Source: Fodinisporobacter ferrooxydans (lineage in GTDB: Bacteria; Bacillota; Bacilli; Tumebacillales; MYW30-H2). Taken from it: a DNA stretch of 64,000 nucleotides. The stretch spans positions 1,706,501-1,770,500 of the forward strand of contig NZ_CP089291.1 in the NCBI RefSeq assembly GCF_022818495.1, written 5' to 3'. Shown one piece after another: positions 54,917-63,979 of the stretch; position 1 is the stretch's first letter, and every line of letters starts with the position of its first letter. Made by a program: the position numbers and the translations under genes. The notes under the pieces are model-generated. The model worked only from the letters and a program-made list of their open reading frames with translations. It did no database searches and was not told the origin of the DNA.

Positions 54917-57115
54917 ATGATGGCGGTAGAAGAAAAAGACACACAGCAGAGAATCATTCAATCCATCGCTCAGGAATTACATCTCAAGGTTTCACAAGTC
55001 GAAGCAACGGTAGCATTGTTGGACGAAGGGAATACGATCCCGTTTATTGCGCGATATAGAAAAGAAGCAACCGGAAAACTTGATGAGAATCAATTGCGTG
55101 ACATACATGAAAAACTTGAATATTTAAGAAGTTTGCAACAGCGCAGAGAAGAGGTATCACGTCTCATTTCTGAAGTAGCGGAGCTGACCCCTGCATTGCA
55201 GGCAACGATTGAATCGGCTCGCAACTTGACAGAATTAGATGATATTTACCGCCCATACCGACCGAAACGCAAAACTCGGGCAAGTATTGCCAAAGAAAAA
55301 GGGCTGGAACCTTTGGCGAATTGGATTTTGGAGGAGAATGTAAGCGGTTGGGAAGATCAGGCGAGGAGTCATATTAACGCAGAGTTAGGTGTTGAGACAG
55401 AAGAAGACGCATTGCAAGGAGCGAAAGATATTATTGCAGAGTACATATCGGATGATGCGGCATTGCGGAAACAGATTCGCGAGTTCACAACGCAAAAGGG
55501 CAAACTTGTCAGCCGGGCCATTCAACCTGGAATTTCAACTGTTTATGACCAATATTACGAATATGAAGAGGCGCTGTCCACGGTTCCGGCACATCGTGTC
55601 TTGGCAATGAATCGCGGCGAGAAAGAAGAAATATTGCGTGTAACCATTGAAGTCTCTGATGAAGTCGTTCATTTGATCGAGAAAAAGTACCGAAAAAAAC
55701 CCCGTTCTGCAGTGGCCGCTATTTTGCAAGAGGTTTTTGCCGATGCGTATAAACGATTGATTGCTCCTTCGATTGAGCGGGAAGTCCGCAATGCGCTAAC
55801 CGAAAAAGCAGAGGAGCAAGCCATCCGCATTTTTTCTTTTAACTTGCGAAATTTACTATTGCAACCGCCGATTCGCGACAAAGTCGTATTGGGAATTGAC
55901 CCGGCATATCGCACCGGTTGTAAAATTGCTGTAGTTGATGAAACAGGGAAAGTTTTGCATATAACAGTAACATATCCTACGCCGCCGCAAAATAAAATAG
56001 CAGAAGCAGCAGATTGTATCCGAAAACTTGTCCATGAATATCAGGTGGATGTCATCGCCATCGGAAACGGGACAGGTTCCAGAGAGACGGAGCAATTTGT
56101 TGCGGATCTTATCCCAAGTTTAAGCAGGAACGTTGTTTATATCATCGTGAATGAAGCTGGGGCAAGCGTGTACTCTGCTTCCAAACTTGCCGGCGAAGAA
56201 TTCCCCAAACTGGATGTTGCGGAAAGAAGCGCAATTTCGATTGCCAGACGATTGCAAGATCCTTTGGCGGAACTCGTTAAAATTGATCCCAAATCCGTAG
56301 GCGTCGGTCAATATCAACATGATGTGTCGCAAAAACGATTGTCGGAATCATTGGGTGCCGTTGTGGAATCGGCTGTAAACAGTGTCGGCGTGGATCTGAA
56401 CACCGCTTCTGCTTCCTTGTTATCCTATGTGGCGGGTCTTAGCACATCTGTTGCCAAAAACATTGTTTCCTTTCGTGAAGAACATGGAAAATATACCGAT
56501 CGTAAACAACTGCTGAAAGTTCCACGATTGGGACCGAAAGCATTTGAACAGTGTGCCGGGTTTTTGCGTGTACCAGATTCCAAAACTATCTTTGACAACA
56601 CTCCTATACACCCGGAATCCTACGAAATCGCTGAACGTCTGCTGCGTATGTTAGGATATCAGGCAGCCGATCTGCATACGGACAACGAAGATCCGTTAAA
56701 AGAAAAGCTTATATCCATTGCGGACATTTCGTATTTGGCTGAGCAGCTTGAAGTCGGTGAACCGACGTTAAAGGATATCGTTGATGCGCTTCAAAAGCCA
56801 GGCAGAGACCCGAGAGAAGAGTTGCCGCCGCCTGTTTTCCGCACAGACGTTTTGAAGATGGAAGACTTGCAGGCAGGCATGGTACTCAAAGGTACGGTAC
56901 GAAATGTGGTGGATTTTGGCGCTTTTGTGGATATTGGCGTCAAGCAAGATGGATTGGTACATATATCTGAGCTAAGCAATCAATATGTGAAACATCCAAT
57001 GGATGTTGTCGCGGTCGGTGACATTGTAGATGTGCAGGTCATCTCCGTCGATTTGCATAAAGGCCGAATTAGTCTTTCGATGAAACAAATAGCACAAGAC
57101 ACCGTAAGTCCCTAA
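54917..57115 (+). CDS. tex: RNA-binding transcriptional accessory protein Tex
   Basis: A 732-residue Tex protein. Domains in order: N-terminal Tex/HTH part, YqgF-like RNase H-fold domain (L-G-I-D-P-A-Y-R-T-G-C-K around residue 325), helix-hairpin-helix repeats (V-G-V-D-L-N-T-A-S-A-S-L-L) and a C-terminal S1 domain (V-L-K-G-T-V-R-N-V-V-D-F-G-A-F-V-D-I-G). The Tex/Spt6 family binds nucleic acids and affects transcription and stress resistance. Two ATGs start it (54917, 54920). GAAAGGGG precedes them. Confidence 0.95.
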   Translation: MMAVEEKDTQQRIIQSIAQELHLKVSQVEATVALLDEGNTIPFIARYRKEATGKLDENQLRDIHEKLEYLRSLQQRREEVSRLISEVAELTPALQATIESARNLTELDDIYRPYRPKRKTRASIAKEKGLEPLANWILEENVSGWEDQARSHINAELGVETEEDALQGAKDIIAEYISDDAALRKQIREFTTQKGKLVSRAIQPGISTVYDQYYEYEEALSTVPAHRVLAMNRGEKEEILRVTIEVSDEVVHLIEKKYRKKPRSAVAAILQEVFADAYKRLIAPSIEREVRNALTEKAEEQAIRIFSFNLRNLLLQPPIRDKVVLGIDPAYRTGCKIAVVDETGKVLHITVTYPTPPQNKIAEAADCIRKLVHEYQVDVIAIGNGTGSRETEQFVADLIPSLSRNVVYIIVNEAGASVYSASKLAGEEFPKLDVAERSAISIARRLQDPLAELVKIDPKSVGVGQYQHDVSQKRLSESLGAVVESAVNSVGVDLNTASASLLSYVAGLSTSVAKNIVSFREEHGKYTDRKQLLKVPRLGPKAFEQCAGFLRVPDSKTIFDNTPIHPESYEIAERLLRMLGYQAADLHTDNEDPLKEKLISIADISYLAEQLEVGEPTLKDIVDALQKPGRDPREELPPPVFRTDVLKMEDLQAGMVLKGTVRNVVDFGAFVDIGVKQDGLVHISELSNQYVKHPMDVVAVGDIVDVQVISVDLHKGRISLSMKQIAQDTVSP

Positions 57116-57172
57116 AAGGTCGCGTTTGGATGAACAACCTCAAGAAGGGATGGCGGCAAGGAGGGATCAATT

Positions 57173-58051
57173 TTGGGACGATCCATAGACAATGACAAGT
57201 TTGGTCTGATTTTTCAGTTTTCTTGTGATCCCATACTCATTTTGGACCCGGAATTATCGGTTGTTGCGTGTAACCATGCAGCAGAGAAGTTCTTTCGAAT
57301 ATCGATTGATCAAACGGGACAGTGTCATTTTTGTGATTTGTTTGATTGCAATCAGTCGCTGCCGCAAGGATACACAGTACAGGAAGGATTCGAGCAATGC
57401 CTTCGTACTAAGAAACCGGTGCAGGGAATTGAGTTGTTAGTTGCCGGACATGAATTCCGATATGGAGAAATTAGTGCATTTCCCATTCCTTTCGATGAAG
57501 AATGGTTATTGGCAATCGCTATCCGAGATACGACGAAAAATGTCTGTTTACGAGGGCAACTGGAAGAGTGGGCGCGTACCGATCCTTTAACCGGCTTGCT
57601 GAATCGGCGTTCATTAGAAAAGGAATTGGCACGGTTAATAACGAATGCCGAGCGATATCATGAAGTATTTAGCTTGGTTATGGTTGATTTAGACGATTTG
57701 AAAAAGATTAATGATCAATTTGGACATCATGCCGGGGATCAAGCGATATTGGACATATCCAAACTGCTAAAATCCCAATTGCGCCCGACGGATTTTATCG
57801 CACGTTATGGTGGAGATGAATTTGTGCTATTATTCCCGAATACGACACACAAGCAGGCGATCATTGCCATACAACGAATTGAAGACTCGCTCAATCAGAA
57901 AAATGCCGAATCCATATCTGAATATTCCCTCGGATTTTCCTATGGGATCGCACAATGGACGAAGCAAACAAATGTCAAAGAACTGTTGGAGCAAGCGGAT
58001 CAGTTAATGTATCGACAAAAGAAACAAAAAGATGATCGAACACAAGAATAG
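57173..58051 (+). CDS. PAS-GGDEF diguanylate cyclase
   Basis: A 292-residue protein. The N-terminal 120 residues resemble a PAS domain (C-D-P-I-L-I-L-D-P-E-L-S-V-V-A-C-N), which may bind a ligand or redox signal; a cluster of cysteines and histidines (C-H-F-C-D-L-F-D-C-N) lies in it. The C-terminal half is a GGDEF domain: R-T-D-P-L-T-G-L-L-N-R and A-R-Y-G-G-D-E-F. An inhibitory site R-P-T-D lies five residues before GGDEF, so c-di-GMP should feed back. The TTG start at 57173 follows AAGGAGG. Confidence 0.9.
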   Translation: MGRSIDNDKFGLIFQFSCDPILILDPELSVVACNHAAEKFFRISIDQTGQCHFCDLFDCNQSLPQGYTVQEGFEQCLRTKKPVQGIELLVAGHEFRYGEISAFPIPFDEEWLLAIAIRDTTKNVCLRGQLEEWARTDPLTGLLNRRSLEKELARLITNAERYHEVFSLVMVDLDDLKKINDQFGHHAGDQAILDISKLLKSQLRPTDFIARYGGDEFVLLFPNTTHKQAIIAIQRIEDSLNQKNAESISEYSLGFSYGIAQWTKQTNVKELLEQADQLMYRQKKQKDDRTQE

Positions 58052-58182
58052 TTTAAATTTAATAAAAAAATCCTCTGCCAAGATGTAACATTTTTCATGT
58101 GGGCTCCTTCTATATAAGTGAGAAGGTAAATCGACGATTTTACCTAGGGAAGTACTCCGCACAATGGGAGGAGCGATACGCA

Positions 58183-58932
58183 TTGAGTTTTAAACTTTTG
58201 GTATATAGTAATGAGTCCTATATAGCTACCATGCTTCGCCATACACTTTCTCCGAAGATATTTGGTATCGAGACGGTTTACGATTGCTATCAATTGAACG
58301 CAATCGTAAAGCATCGATCATTTGCACTTGTCATTATGCATGTTCATGAAGGGACGCAAGCGGAATATGATTGCTGCAGGATGTTTGGAGAAACGTACGA
58401 CATTCCATTTATCGTGATTACAGGCTCCCTGAACCCTGAAAATCGTTTGCAGCTATTGCGGCTGGGTGCTTTGGATTGTTTGACGGAAGATTGCAAATTG
58501 GAGGAACTGACGGTACGGATCCAAAATGTGTTGCGTTTTGTGGATTTGGCGGAGCGCCGGGCTGCGGAAATTCGACAGCCACAACCTATTATTCATTTGT
58601 CTGACGCGTTGTTTGTGAATCAGCAATTCCAATATGTAATGCGGCATGGCGAGCAGCAATACTTATCGCCCATCGAATTTCGTTTGCTAAAATATTTGAT
58701 CGAGCATTGCAATGAAATTGTTGATTCGGAACACTTGCTGCAAGTGGGGTGGGGAGCAGTCAACCAATCAGGACGGGACGAGTTGTATGTGTACATCCGT
58801 TCTTTGCGAAAAAAACTGGATGTTCCCGGGCATCCGAGTTGCATTAAAAGTTTTTACGGGAAAGGATATTTGCTGCATATTCCGCGCTTGGCAGCGGCAA
58901 CCCAAGATGAAAAATCAGTACTGTCTTTATGA
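58183..58932 (+). CDS. OmpR-like response regulator with degenerate receiver
   Basis: A 249-residue protein: a receiver-like domain and a C-terminal OmpR/PhoB winged helix (L-S-P-I-E-F-R-L-L-K-Y-L, then V-Y-I-R-S-L-R-K-K-L). In the receiver the phosphorylated aspartate is missing: the strand reads L-V-I-M-H-V-H, and the acidic pair and the conserved Lys are replaced (T-E-D in place of T-K-P). It therefore cannot be phosphorylated in the usual way and may respond by protein or ligand binding. TTG at 58183 follows GGGAGGAG. No histidine kinase is adjacent. Confidence 0.8.
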   Translation: MSFKLLVYSNESYIATMLRHTLSPKIFGIETVYDCYQLNAIVKHRSFALVIMHVHEGTQAEYDCCRMFGETYDIPFIVITGSLNPENRLQLLRLGALDCLTEDCKLEELTVRIQNVLRFVDLAERRAAEIRQPQPIIHLSDALFVNQQFQYVMRHGEQQYLSPIEFRLLKYLIEHCNEIVDSEHLLQVGWGAVNQSGRDELYVYIRSLRKKLDVPGHPSCIKSFYGKGYLLHIPRLAAATQDEKSVLSL

Positions 58933-59030
58933 GGCAGCACGTTTTATCGCCTCCTTTCTTTTTCCAACCCTTTCTTTTTCCAAACAAATATAGGTATAAT
59001 GTAGAAAATGAATGGATGAGGTGTCTGGTT

Positions 59031-60068
59031 GTGCAGATGCGGGATCTTGGGGAATTCGGATTGATCGACCGCTTGACGGCGCGTTTGAAACACATACAAA
59101 CAGATGTTACAGTAGGGATCGGCGATGATGCCGCAGTACTTGGTTACCCAGCAGATTGTGAAATTGTTGCAACGACGGACGCCTTGGTGGAAGGTGTCCA
59201 TTTTCGTTCGGATACTATTTCCGTACACAATCTTGGATATAAAGCGGTAGCGGCATCCATTAGCGATATTGCGGCAATGGGCGGTCTTCCCAAGCATATC
59301 TTGTTATCGTTGGCCATTCCCCCAGATAGCGATATTTCACGACTGGAAGGGATATATGACGGGATCGATGAGATTTCCCAACATTATAAATGCTCTGTTG
59401 TCGGAGGAGATGTCGTAAAGACAGAGGGGCCGCTGGTGATCAACGTCACTCTGCTCGGAACGGTAAAACGTGGACAAGCTTTGTTGCGATCCGGCGCAAA
59501 GGTTGGAGATGTGGTATTCGTTACAGGATATGTCGGCGGTTCTGCTGCGGGTCTTTCCTATCGTCTTCGTTCACAACATCCGCCATTCGTCGAAACTGCT
59601 GAAGATACGGCAGCATGGAAAGACTGTATGGAGTATTTGGGATCGTGCCATGAACGACCAAATCCACAAGTGCAAGCCGGGCAGCTGTTGCTTGCTTCAG
59701 GCGTGTGCAGTTCGTGCAATGACATTAGCGATGGACTTGCAAGTGAATTGCATGAAATATCGAAAGCAAGCAATGTCACCATCGAAATACAAGCAGCTGC
59801 TGTCCCGATCCATCCGCATGTACAAGCATTTGCCCGCGGTTTTTCCTGTGATGCACTGGAATGGGCGCTGTATGGCGGCGAGGATTATCAATTGGTCGGT
59901 ACTGTCCGAAAGGAATCTTTTGACACATTAGCCGCTCAATTTCATCAAGCAGGATTGCAAATGTTTGCGATCGGCCATGTAACAGGAACGGGTCGAGGTG
60001 TTTTGTTGCGACAAGGAAATGCGAGTACTGATATTTCCGCGTCTGGCTATAATCATTTTCGATCATGA
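59031..60068 (+). CDS. thiL: thiamine-monophosphate kinase
   Basis: A 345-residue ThiL, which phosphorylates thiamine phosphate to the cofactor thiamine diphosphate. Motifs: G-I-G-D-D-A-A-V, T-T-D-A-L-V-E-G-V-H-F, A-V-A-A-S-I-S-D-I-A-A-M-G-G and V-V-G-G-D. The GTG at 59031 (GAGGTG 8 bases before) is preferred to longer starts. Followed by tsaE after 22 bases, the usual Bacilli order. Confidence 0.93.
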   Translation: MQMRDLGEFGLIDRLTARLKHIQTDVTVGIGDDAAVLGYPADCEIVATTDALVEGVHFRSDTISVHNLGYKAVAASISDIAAMGGLPKHILLSLAIPPDSDISRLEGIYDGIDEISQHYKCSVVGGDVVKTEGPLVINVTLLGTVKRGQALLRSGAKVGDVVFVTGYVGGSAAGLSYRLRSQHPPFVETAEDTAAWKDCMEYLGSCHERPNPQVQAGQLLLASGVCSSCNDISDGLASELHEISKASNVTIEIQAAAVPIHPHVQAFARGFSCDALEWALYGGEDYQLVGTVRKESFDTLAAQFHQAGLQMFAIGHVTGTGRGVLLRQGNASTDISASGYNHFRS

Positions 60069-60090
60069 TGATGTATATCTGCTGGAGGGT

Positions 60091-60567
60091 ATGGTTGTGG
60101 TAATTTCTGCAGAAAGTCCCCGTGAAACACAAGCCATTGGAAAAGAATTTGTTGCCAGGTTGTCTGCCGGGGATGTTATTTGTCTGGATGGAGATCTTGG
60201 CGCAGGGAAGACGACATTCACTCAGGGAATTGCAATGGGACTTGGAATTCACGAGATTGTCAACAGTCCTACCTTTACATTAATTCAGGAATACGTAGGG
60301 ACCCTGCCGCTCTATCATATGGATTTGTACCGTTTGGGCGATCAAGCAATTGAAGAAGAATTGGGACTGGAAGATTATATGTATGGCAAAGGAATCACTG
60401 TGATTGAATGGAGCAATTGGATTGAACGTTTGTTGCCGGAAGAGCGGTGGGTTGTTGCCATCGAAATAACAGGTGTACAATCCAGATCCATTTGCATCAC
60501 CGGCGTGGGGGAGAGACCACAGAGATTGATAAAGGAGTGGGAGCAAAATGGCTTATCTCGCCCTTGA
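60091..60567 (+). CDS. tsaE: tRNA t6A biosynthesis ATPase TsaE
   Basis: A 158-residue P-loop ATPase with G-D-L-G-A-G-K-T-T-F and N-S-P-T-F-T-L-I-Q-E-Y. With TsaB and TsaD it makes N6-threonylcarbamoyladenosine at position 37 of ANN-reading tRNAs. The start may be ATG 60091 or GTG 60097, which has better spacing from GGAGG. Overlaps tsaB by 20 bases. Confidence 0.93.
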   Translation: MVVVISAESPRETQAIGKEFVARLSAGDVICLDGDLGAGKTTFTQGIAMGLGIHEIVNSPTFTLIQEYVGTLPLYHMDLYRLGDQAIEEELGLEDYMYGKGITVIEWSNWIERLLPEERWVVAIEITGVQSRSICITGVGERPQRLIKEWEQNGLSRP

Positions 60568-61270
60568 CACGTCTACGGAGACATTGGCAATCGGAGTTGG
60601 AGACGAGGTACAGTTGTTGGGCGAAGCAACGATATTGCGTACAAACAATCATTCCATTCAAATGATGCCGATACTTGATCAATTAATGGACGATTGTAGC
60701 ATCACTCCACAACAGTTGGAAGGCATTATTATCGGAAAAGGTCCTGGATCGTATACAGGTGTTCGGATTGGTGTTACGACTGCAAAGGTACTTGCATGGA
60801 CCCTGAATATTCCTATGATCGGCGTTTCGAGTTTGCAGGCGCTGGCCCAATCGTCCCGTTCCCATCGGGGAATTGTGCTTGCGATGTTTGAGGCGAGACG
60901 AAAACGGGTGTATGCGGGTGCGTATCTTGGTTCCCGCGCATATGAAGCAGTTGTTCCAATTGCGGAAATTCGCCAATGGCTCGTATCGAGTTTCGGTTGC
61001 GGAAATGAAAGTGAATTTCCTGAAATTGTATGTACAGGAGACGGTTCCAGAAATTATGCAACGGAATTGCGGCAAATGTTCGAAGATCGCCTGACCGAAA
61101 TCGCGCCTTTATCGCGACAGCATATACGGGCCGCTAATCTTTTGGAACTTGGGATCCCACTATTGAAGCAGGGAAAACGGGAAGATACCGCCAATTTTTC
61201 TCCGGAATATCTGCAACTGGCGCAAGTGGAAGCGAAACTTTTGCAAGAAACCAAGGAAGGTACTGTATAA
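60548..61270 (+). CDS. tsaB: tRNA t6A biosynthesis protein TsaB
   Basis: A 240-residue protein of the ASKHA fold: M-A-Y-L-A-L-D-T-S-T-E-T at the start and I-G-K-G-P-G-S-Y-T-G-V-R-I-G. TsaB dimerises with TsaD and supports its activity. It overlaps tsaE, lies 1 base before rimI, and has GGAG upstream of the ATG. Confidence 0.94.
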   Translation: MAYLALDTSTETLAIGVGDEVQLLGEATILRTNNHSIQMMPILDQLMDDCSITPQQLEGIIIGKGPGSYTGVRIGVTTAKVLAWTLNIPMIGVSSLQALAQSSRSHRGIVLAMFEARRKRVYAGAYLGSRAYEAVVPIAEIRQWLVSSFGCGNESEFPEIVCTGDGSRNYATELRQMFEDRLTEIAPLSRQHIRAANLLELGIPLLKQGKREDTANFSPEYLQLAQVEAKLLQETKEGTV

Positions 61271-61271
61271 A

Positions 61272-61778
61272 ATGAATATTCCCGTCACATTTCGAAAAAT
61301 GAAATTCGAAGACATTGACCAAATTTTGGAGATCGAGCGGGAAGCCTTCTTGACGCCTTGGACCAGAGCAGCTTTTGAAGGCGAACTCAAGGACAACCAC
61401 TTTGCACAGTATTACGTAGCGGTTGCGGGTCAAAAGGTCGCCGGGTATTGCGGTATGTGGGTGATCCTTGACGAAGCGCATATTACCAATATAGCCATTC
61501 GCGCCAATTACAGAGGAAAGAAGATAGGAGAAGCCTTATTGCGATTTATGATGGCAATGGGGGGTGTGCATGGGGCGAAACGCATCACCCTGGAAGTCCG
61601 CGTTTCCAATTCCGTTGCCAGACAGCTATATTATAAACTTGGTTTTGAAGATAGCGGGATTCGCAAAGGATATTATACGGATAACAATGAAGATGCCTTA
61701 ATCATGTGGGCGGATTTGCCGTCAGATATTAATACCGCCGCAGAAGAGCGGAATACGGATCGATATGCAGGGAGTTAA
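61272..61778 (+). CDS. rimI: ribosomal-protein-alanine N-acetyltransferase RimI
   Basis: A 168-residue GNAT acetyltransferase: F-R-K-M-K-F-E-D-I-D-Q-I-L-E-I-E start, acetyl-CoA loop I-R-A-N-Y-R-G-K-K-I-G-E-A-L-L. RimI acetylates the N-terminal alanine of ribosomal protein S18. Between tsaB and tsaD, as in most Bacilli. Confidence 0.92.
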   Translation: MNIPVTFRKMKFEDIDQILEIEREAFLTPWTRAAFEGELKDNHFAQYYVAVAGQKVAGYCGMWVILDEAHITNIAIRANYRGKKIGEALLRFMMAMGGVHGAKRITLEVRVSNSVARQLYYKLGFEDSGIRKGYYTDNNEDALIMWADLPSDINTAAEERNTDRYAGS

Positions 61779-62867
61779 ATGTATATGGGCTGGAAGTCTA
61801 GAAGCCAGGAACGTTATCAGACACAATATGCACAGCATGTGGAACAGGGGCAACCGTGTTACATATTGGGGATTGAATCGAGCTGTGATGAAACATCAGT
61901 AGCCATTGTGGAAAATGGGCGCAGGATTGTATCCAATGTGATTTCTTCACAAGCGGATATTCATAAGCAATTTGGCGGGGTGGTGCCGGAAGTGGCGTCA
62001 CGCCGTCATGTTGAGCGAATTACGCAAGTGGTTGAAATGGCTCTGCAGCAGGCAAATCTTACGATGGAAAGGATTGCGGCTATTGGTGTCACGTACGGTC
62101 CAGGTTTGGTCGGGGCCTTGCTGGTCGGTGTATCTGCCGCGAAGTCTTTGGCATATGCACATGATCTGCCAGTGATTGCAGTGCACCATATCGCCGGACA
62201 TATTTATTCCAACTTTCTTGAAAATAAGAAGCATCCCCCTGTGCTTGCCCTGATCGTTTCCGGCGGACATACGGAAATCGTTTATATGCCAGATTTATAT
62301 ACGTATGAATGTTTGGGGCGAACAAGGGATGATGCGGTCGGAGAAGCATTTGACAAGGTGGCTAGGACGATGGGGCTGGAATATCCGGGAGGGCCTGTCA
62401 TTGACCGATTGGCACAAAAGGGAAATCCGGAAGCTGTCCCTCTTCCGCGAGCCTTTCTTGCGGATGACTCCTTTGATTTCAGCTTTAGCGGTTTAAAATC
62501 TGCTGTCATTAATGTCCTTCATAATGGGAAGCAACGGGGTGAATCGATTTCACAAGAAGATTTGGCGGCAAGTTTTCAAGCTGCCGTAACAGATGTATTA
62601 GTCGAAAAGACTGCCAAAGCCGTTCTTCGGACAGGAGTGCGCCAAGTTGTTGTAGCTGGCGGTGTAGCAGCAAATCAGGGGCTGCGGGCAAGTCTTGGCA
62701 AACGTGCGCAACTTGATGGATTTGAAGTCTATTTTCCGCCCGTTGCTTTATGCACAGACAATGCAGCAATGATCGCAGGCGCCGCTTATCCGTTATATCA
62801 AAAAGGCCAATTTGCCGATTTATCTTTAAATGCTGTGGCAAATATTCGATTAGGAGTGGAACGTTGA
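61779..62867 (+). CDS. tsaD: tRNA N6-adenosine threonylcarbamoyltransferase TsaD
   Basis: A 362-residue enzyme that transfers threonylcarbamoyl to A37. Motifs: [13 protein letters not shown], metal-binding H-H-I-A-G-H, V-S-G-G-H-T-E and [10 protein letters not shown]. The N-terminus carries about 27 residues before the usual start; ATG 61779 directly abuts the rimI stop and ATG 61785 is an alternative. Overlaps pyrE by one base (TGATG). Confidence 0.95.
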   Translation: MYMGWKSRSQERYQTQYAQHVEQGQPCYILGIESSCDETSVAIVENGRRIVSNVISSQADIHKQFGGVVPEVASRRHVERITQVVEMALQQANLTMERIAAIGVTYGPGLVGALLVGVSAAKSLAYAHDLPVIAVHHIAGHIYSNFLENKKHPPVLALIVSGGHTEIVYMPDLYTYECLGRTRDDAVGEAFDKVARTMGLEYPGGPVIDRLAQKGNPEAVPLPRAFLADDSFDFSFSGLKSAVINVLHNGKQRGESISQEDLAASFQAAVTDVLVEKTAKAVLRTGVRQVVVAGGVAANQGLRASLGKRAQLDGFEVYFPPVALCTDNAAMIAGAAYPLYQKGQFADLSLNAVANIRLGVER

Positions 62868-63490
62868 TGAATCGCGAGCGAGTTGCTCAATTGCTTTTGA
62901 CTATTCAAGCTGTGCATTTGCGTCCGGACAATCCTTTTACATGGGCATCCGGCATTCAATCCCCCATTTATTGCGACAACCGATTGATTATGGGGTATCC
63001 GGATGTTCGCCAGGAGATTGCAAACGCATTTGTCCAAACCATCCAAACGTCCTACGGCAATGTGGATGTCATTGCGGGTACGGCGACGGCAGGCATTCCC
63101 CATGCAGCCTGGGTGGCCCAATCCATGGAAAAGCCGATGATCTATGTACGATCCAGCGCTAAAGGGCACGGTAAACAAAATATGATTGAGGGAGTACTTC
63201 GCCCAGGGCAAAAAGTCGTTGTCATCGAAGACCTGATTTCCACAGGTCAAAGTGTTCTTAAAGTTGTGGATGCTCTGCGCGAAGCAGGTGCGGACGTTTT
63301 AGGCGTTGTGGCGATTTTTACATATGGTTTGCAAAAAGCGGTTCAACAGTTTGAACAGCATCAAACACCCTTTACGACGCTGACGAGTTATGACGAATTG
63401 ATACCTGTTGCTGTTCGGGAGGGTTTCGTTACGGAACAGCAAGTCGAACAGTTGAAACAATGGAAACATTCGTTGGAAAATCGGGAATAA
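62867..63490 (+). CDS. pyrE: orotate phosphoribosyltransferase
   Basis: A 207-residue enzyme that joins orotate and PRPP to make OMP in pyrimidine synthesis. The PRPP loop is V-V-V-I-E-D-L-I-S-T-G-Q-S and the flexible loop R-S-S-A-K-G-H-G-K-Q. It starts inside the tsaD stop (TGATG) with GGAG upstream, so it is translationally coupled. pyrE normally ends the pyr operon in Bacilli; here it stands away from other pyr genes and beside oriC. Confidence 0.94.
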   Translation: MNRERVAQLLLTIQAVHLRPDNPFTWASGIQSPIYCDNRLIMGYPDVRQEIANAFVQTIQTSYGNVDVIAGTATAGIPHAAWVAQSMEKPMIYVRSSAKGHGKQNMIEGVLRPGQKVVVIEDLISTGQSVLKVVDALREAGADVLGVVAIFTYGLQKAVQQFEQHQTPFTTLTSYDELIPVAVREGFVTEQQVEQLKQWKHSLENRE

Positions 63491-63599
63491 CAAAGATGCA
63501 GAAAAATACACAGATACAGAATATATGCGATAATACATGTGATTGCAATTTTGATCCGAGCGGTAGAGTTTGTTGTTTAAATAATCCTATTAGGATTCC

Positions 63600-63632
63600 A
63601 ATCTCCTCAAGTTTCATAGAGGAGATTTTTCT
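63600..63632 (+). terminator. terminator after pyrE
   Basis: AATCTCCTC and GAGGAGATT form a 9-pair stem with a 10-base loop and a T run. A palindrome AATCCTATTAGGATT lies just upstream. Confidence 0.9.
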
Positions 63633-63712
63633 TTGTCCAAATGCCTTGCGTTCTCATGTCGAGCGCATGGAACGTCGGACACCATGTATGAAACGGTGTA
63701 TGTTTCATCGAA

Positions 63713-63917
63713 TTATCCACAAAAGATGTGTGAATGGCAGATGGTTATCCACAACACTGTGAATAACCTAAGAAAATGCAAGAATTACGCTGTGTATAAA
63801 ACCTATAAAAATTTTGTCGAGTTATGTAAAATAATCGTTAAAATTGTGGAAAACAAGTAAAATCCCCTGAAATATCTGCTGTTTTTATGTGGATAACTCT
63901 GTGGATTATGTGGATGA
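63713..63917. other. oriC-type DnaA-box cluster
   Basis: Eight DnaA-box-like sites within 205 bases. Plus strand, perfect TTATCCACA: 63713-63721, 63745-63753. Minus strand: 63758-63766 (TTATTCACA), 63791-63799 (TTATACACA), 63888-63896 (perfect). Variants with one mismatch: 63845-63853, 63900-63908, 63909-63917. The stretch is A/T-rich and runs up to a probable dnaA start. It lies in the 489-base gap after pyrE and has no gene. It is the likely upstream half of the replication origin. Confidence 0.88.
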
Positions 63918-63979
63918 CTCAAGATTTTGTCAATTTCGTATAGGAGTAAATGAATGATCTGGGAAAGGAGCAAGAGGGA

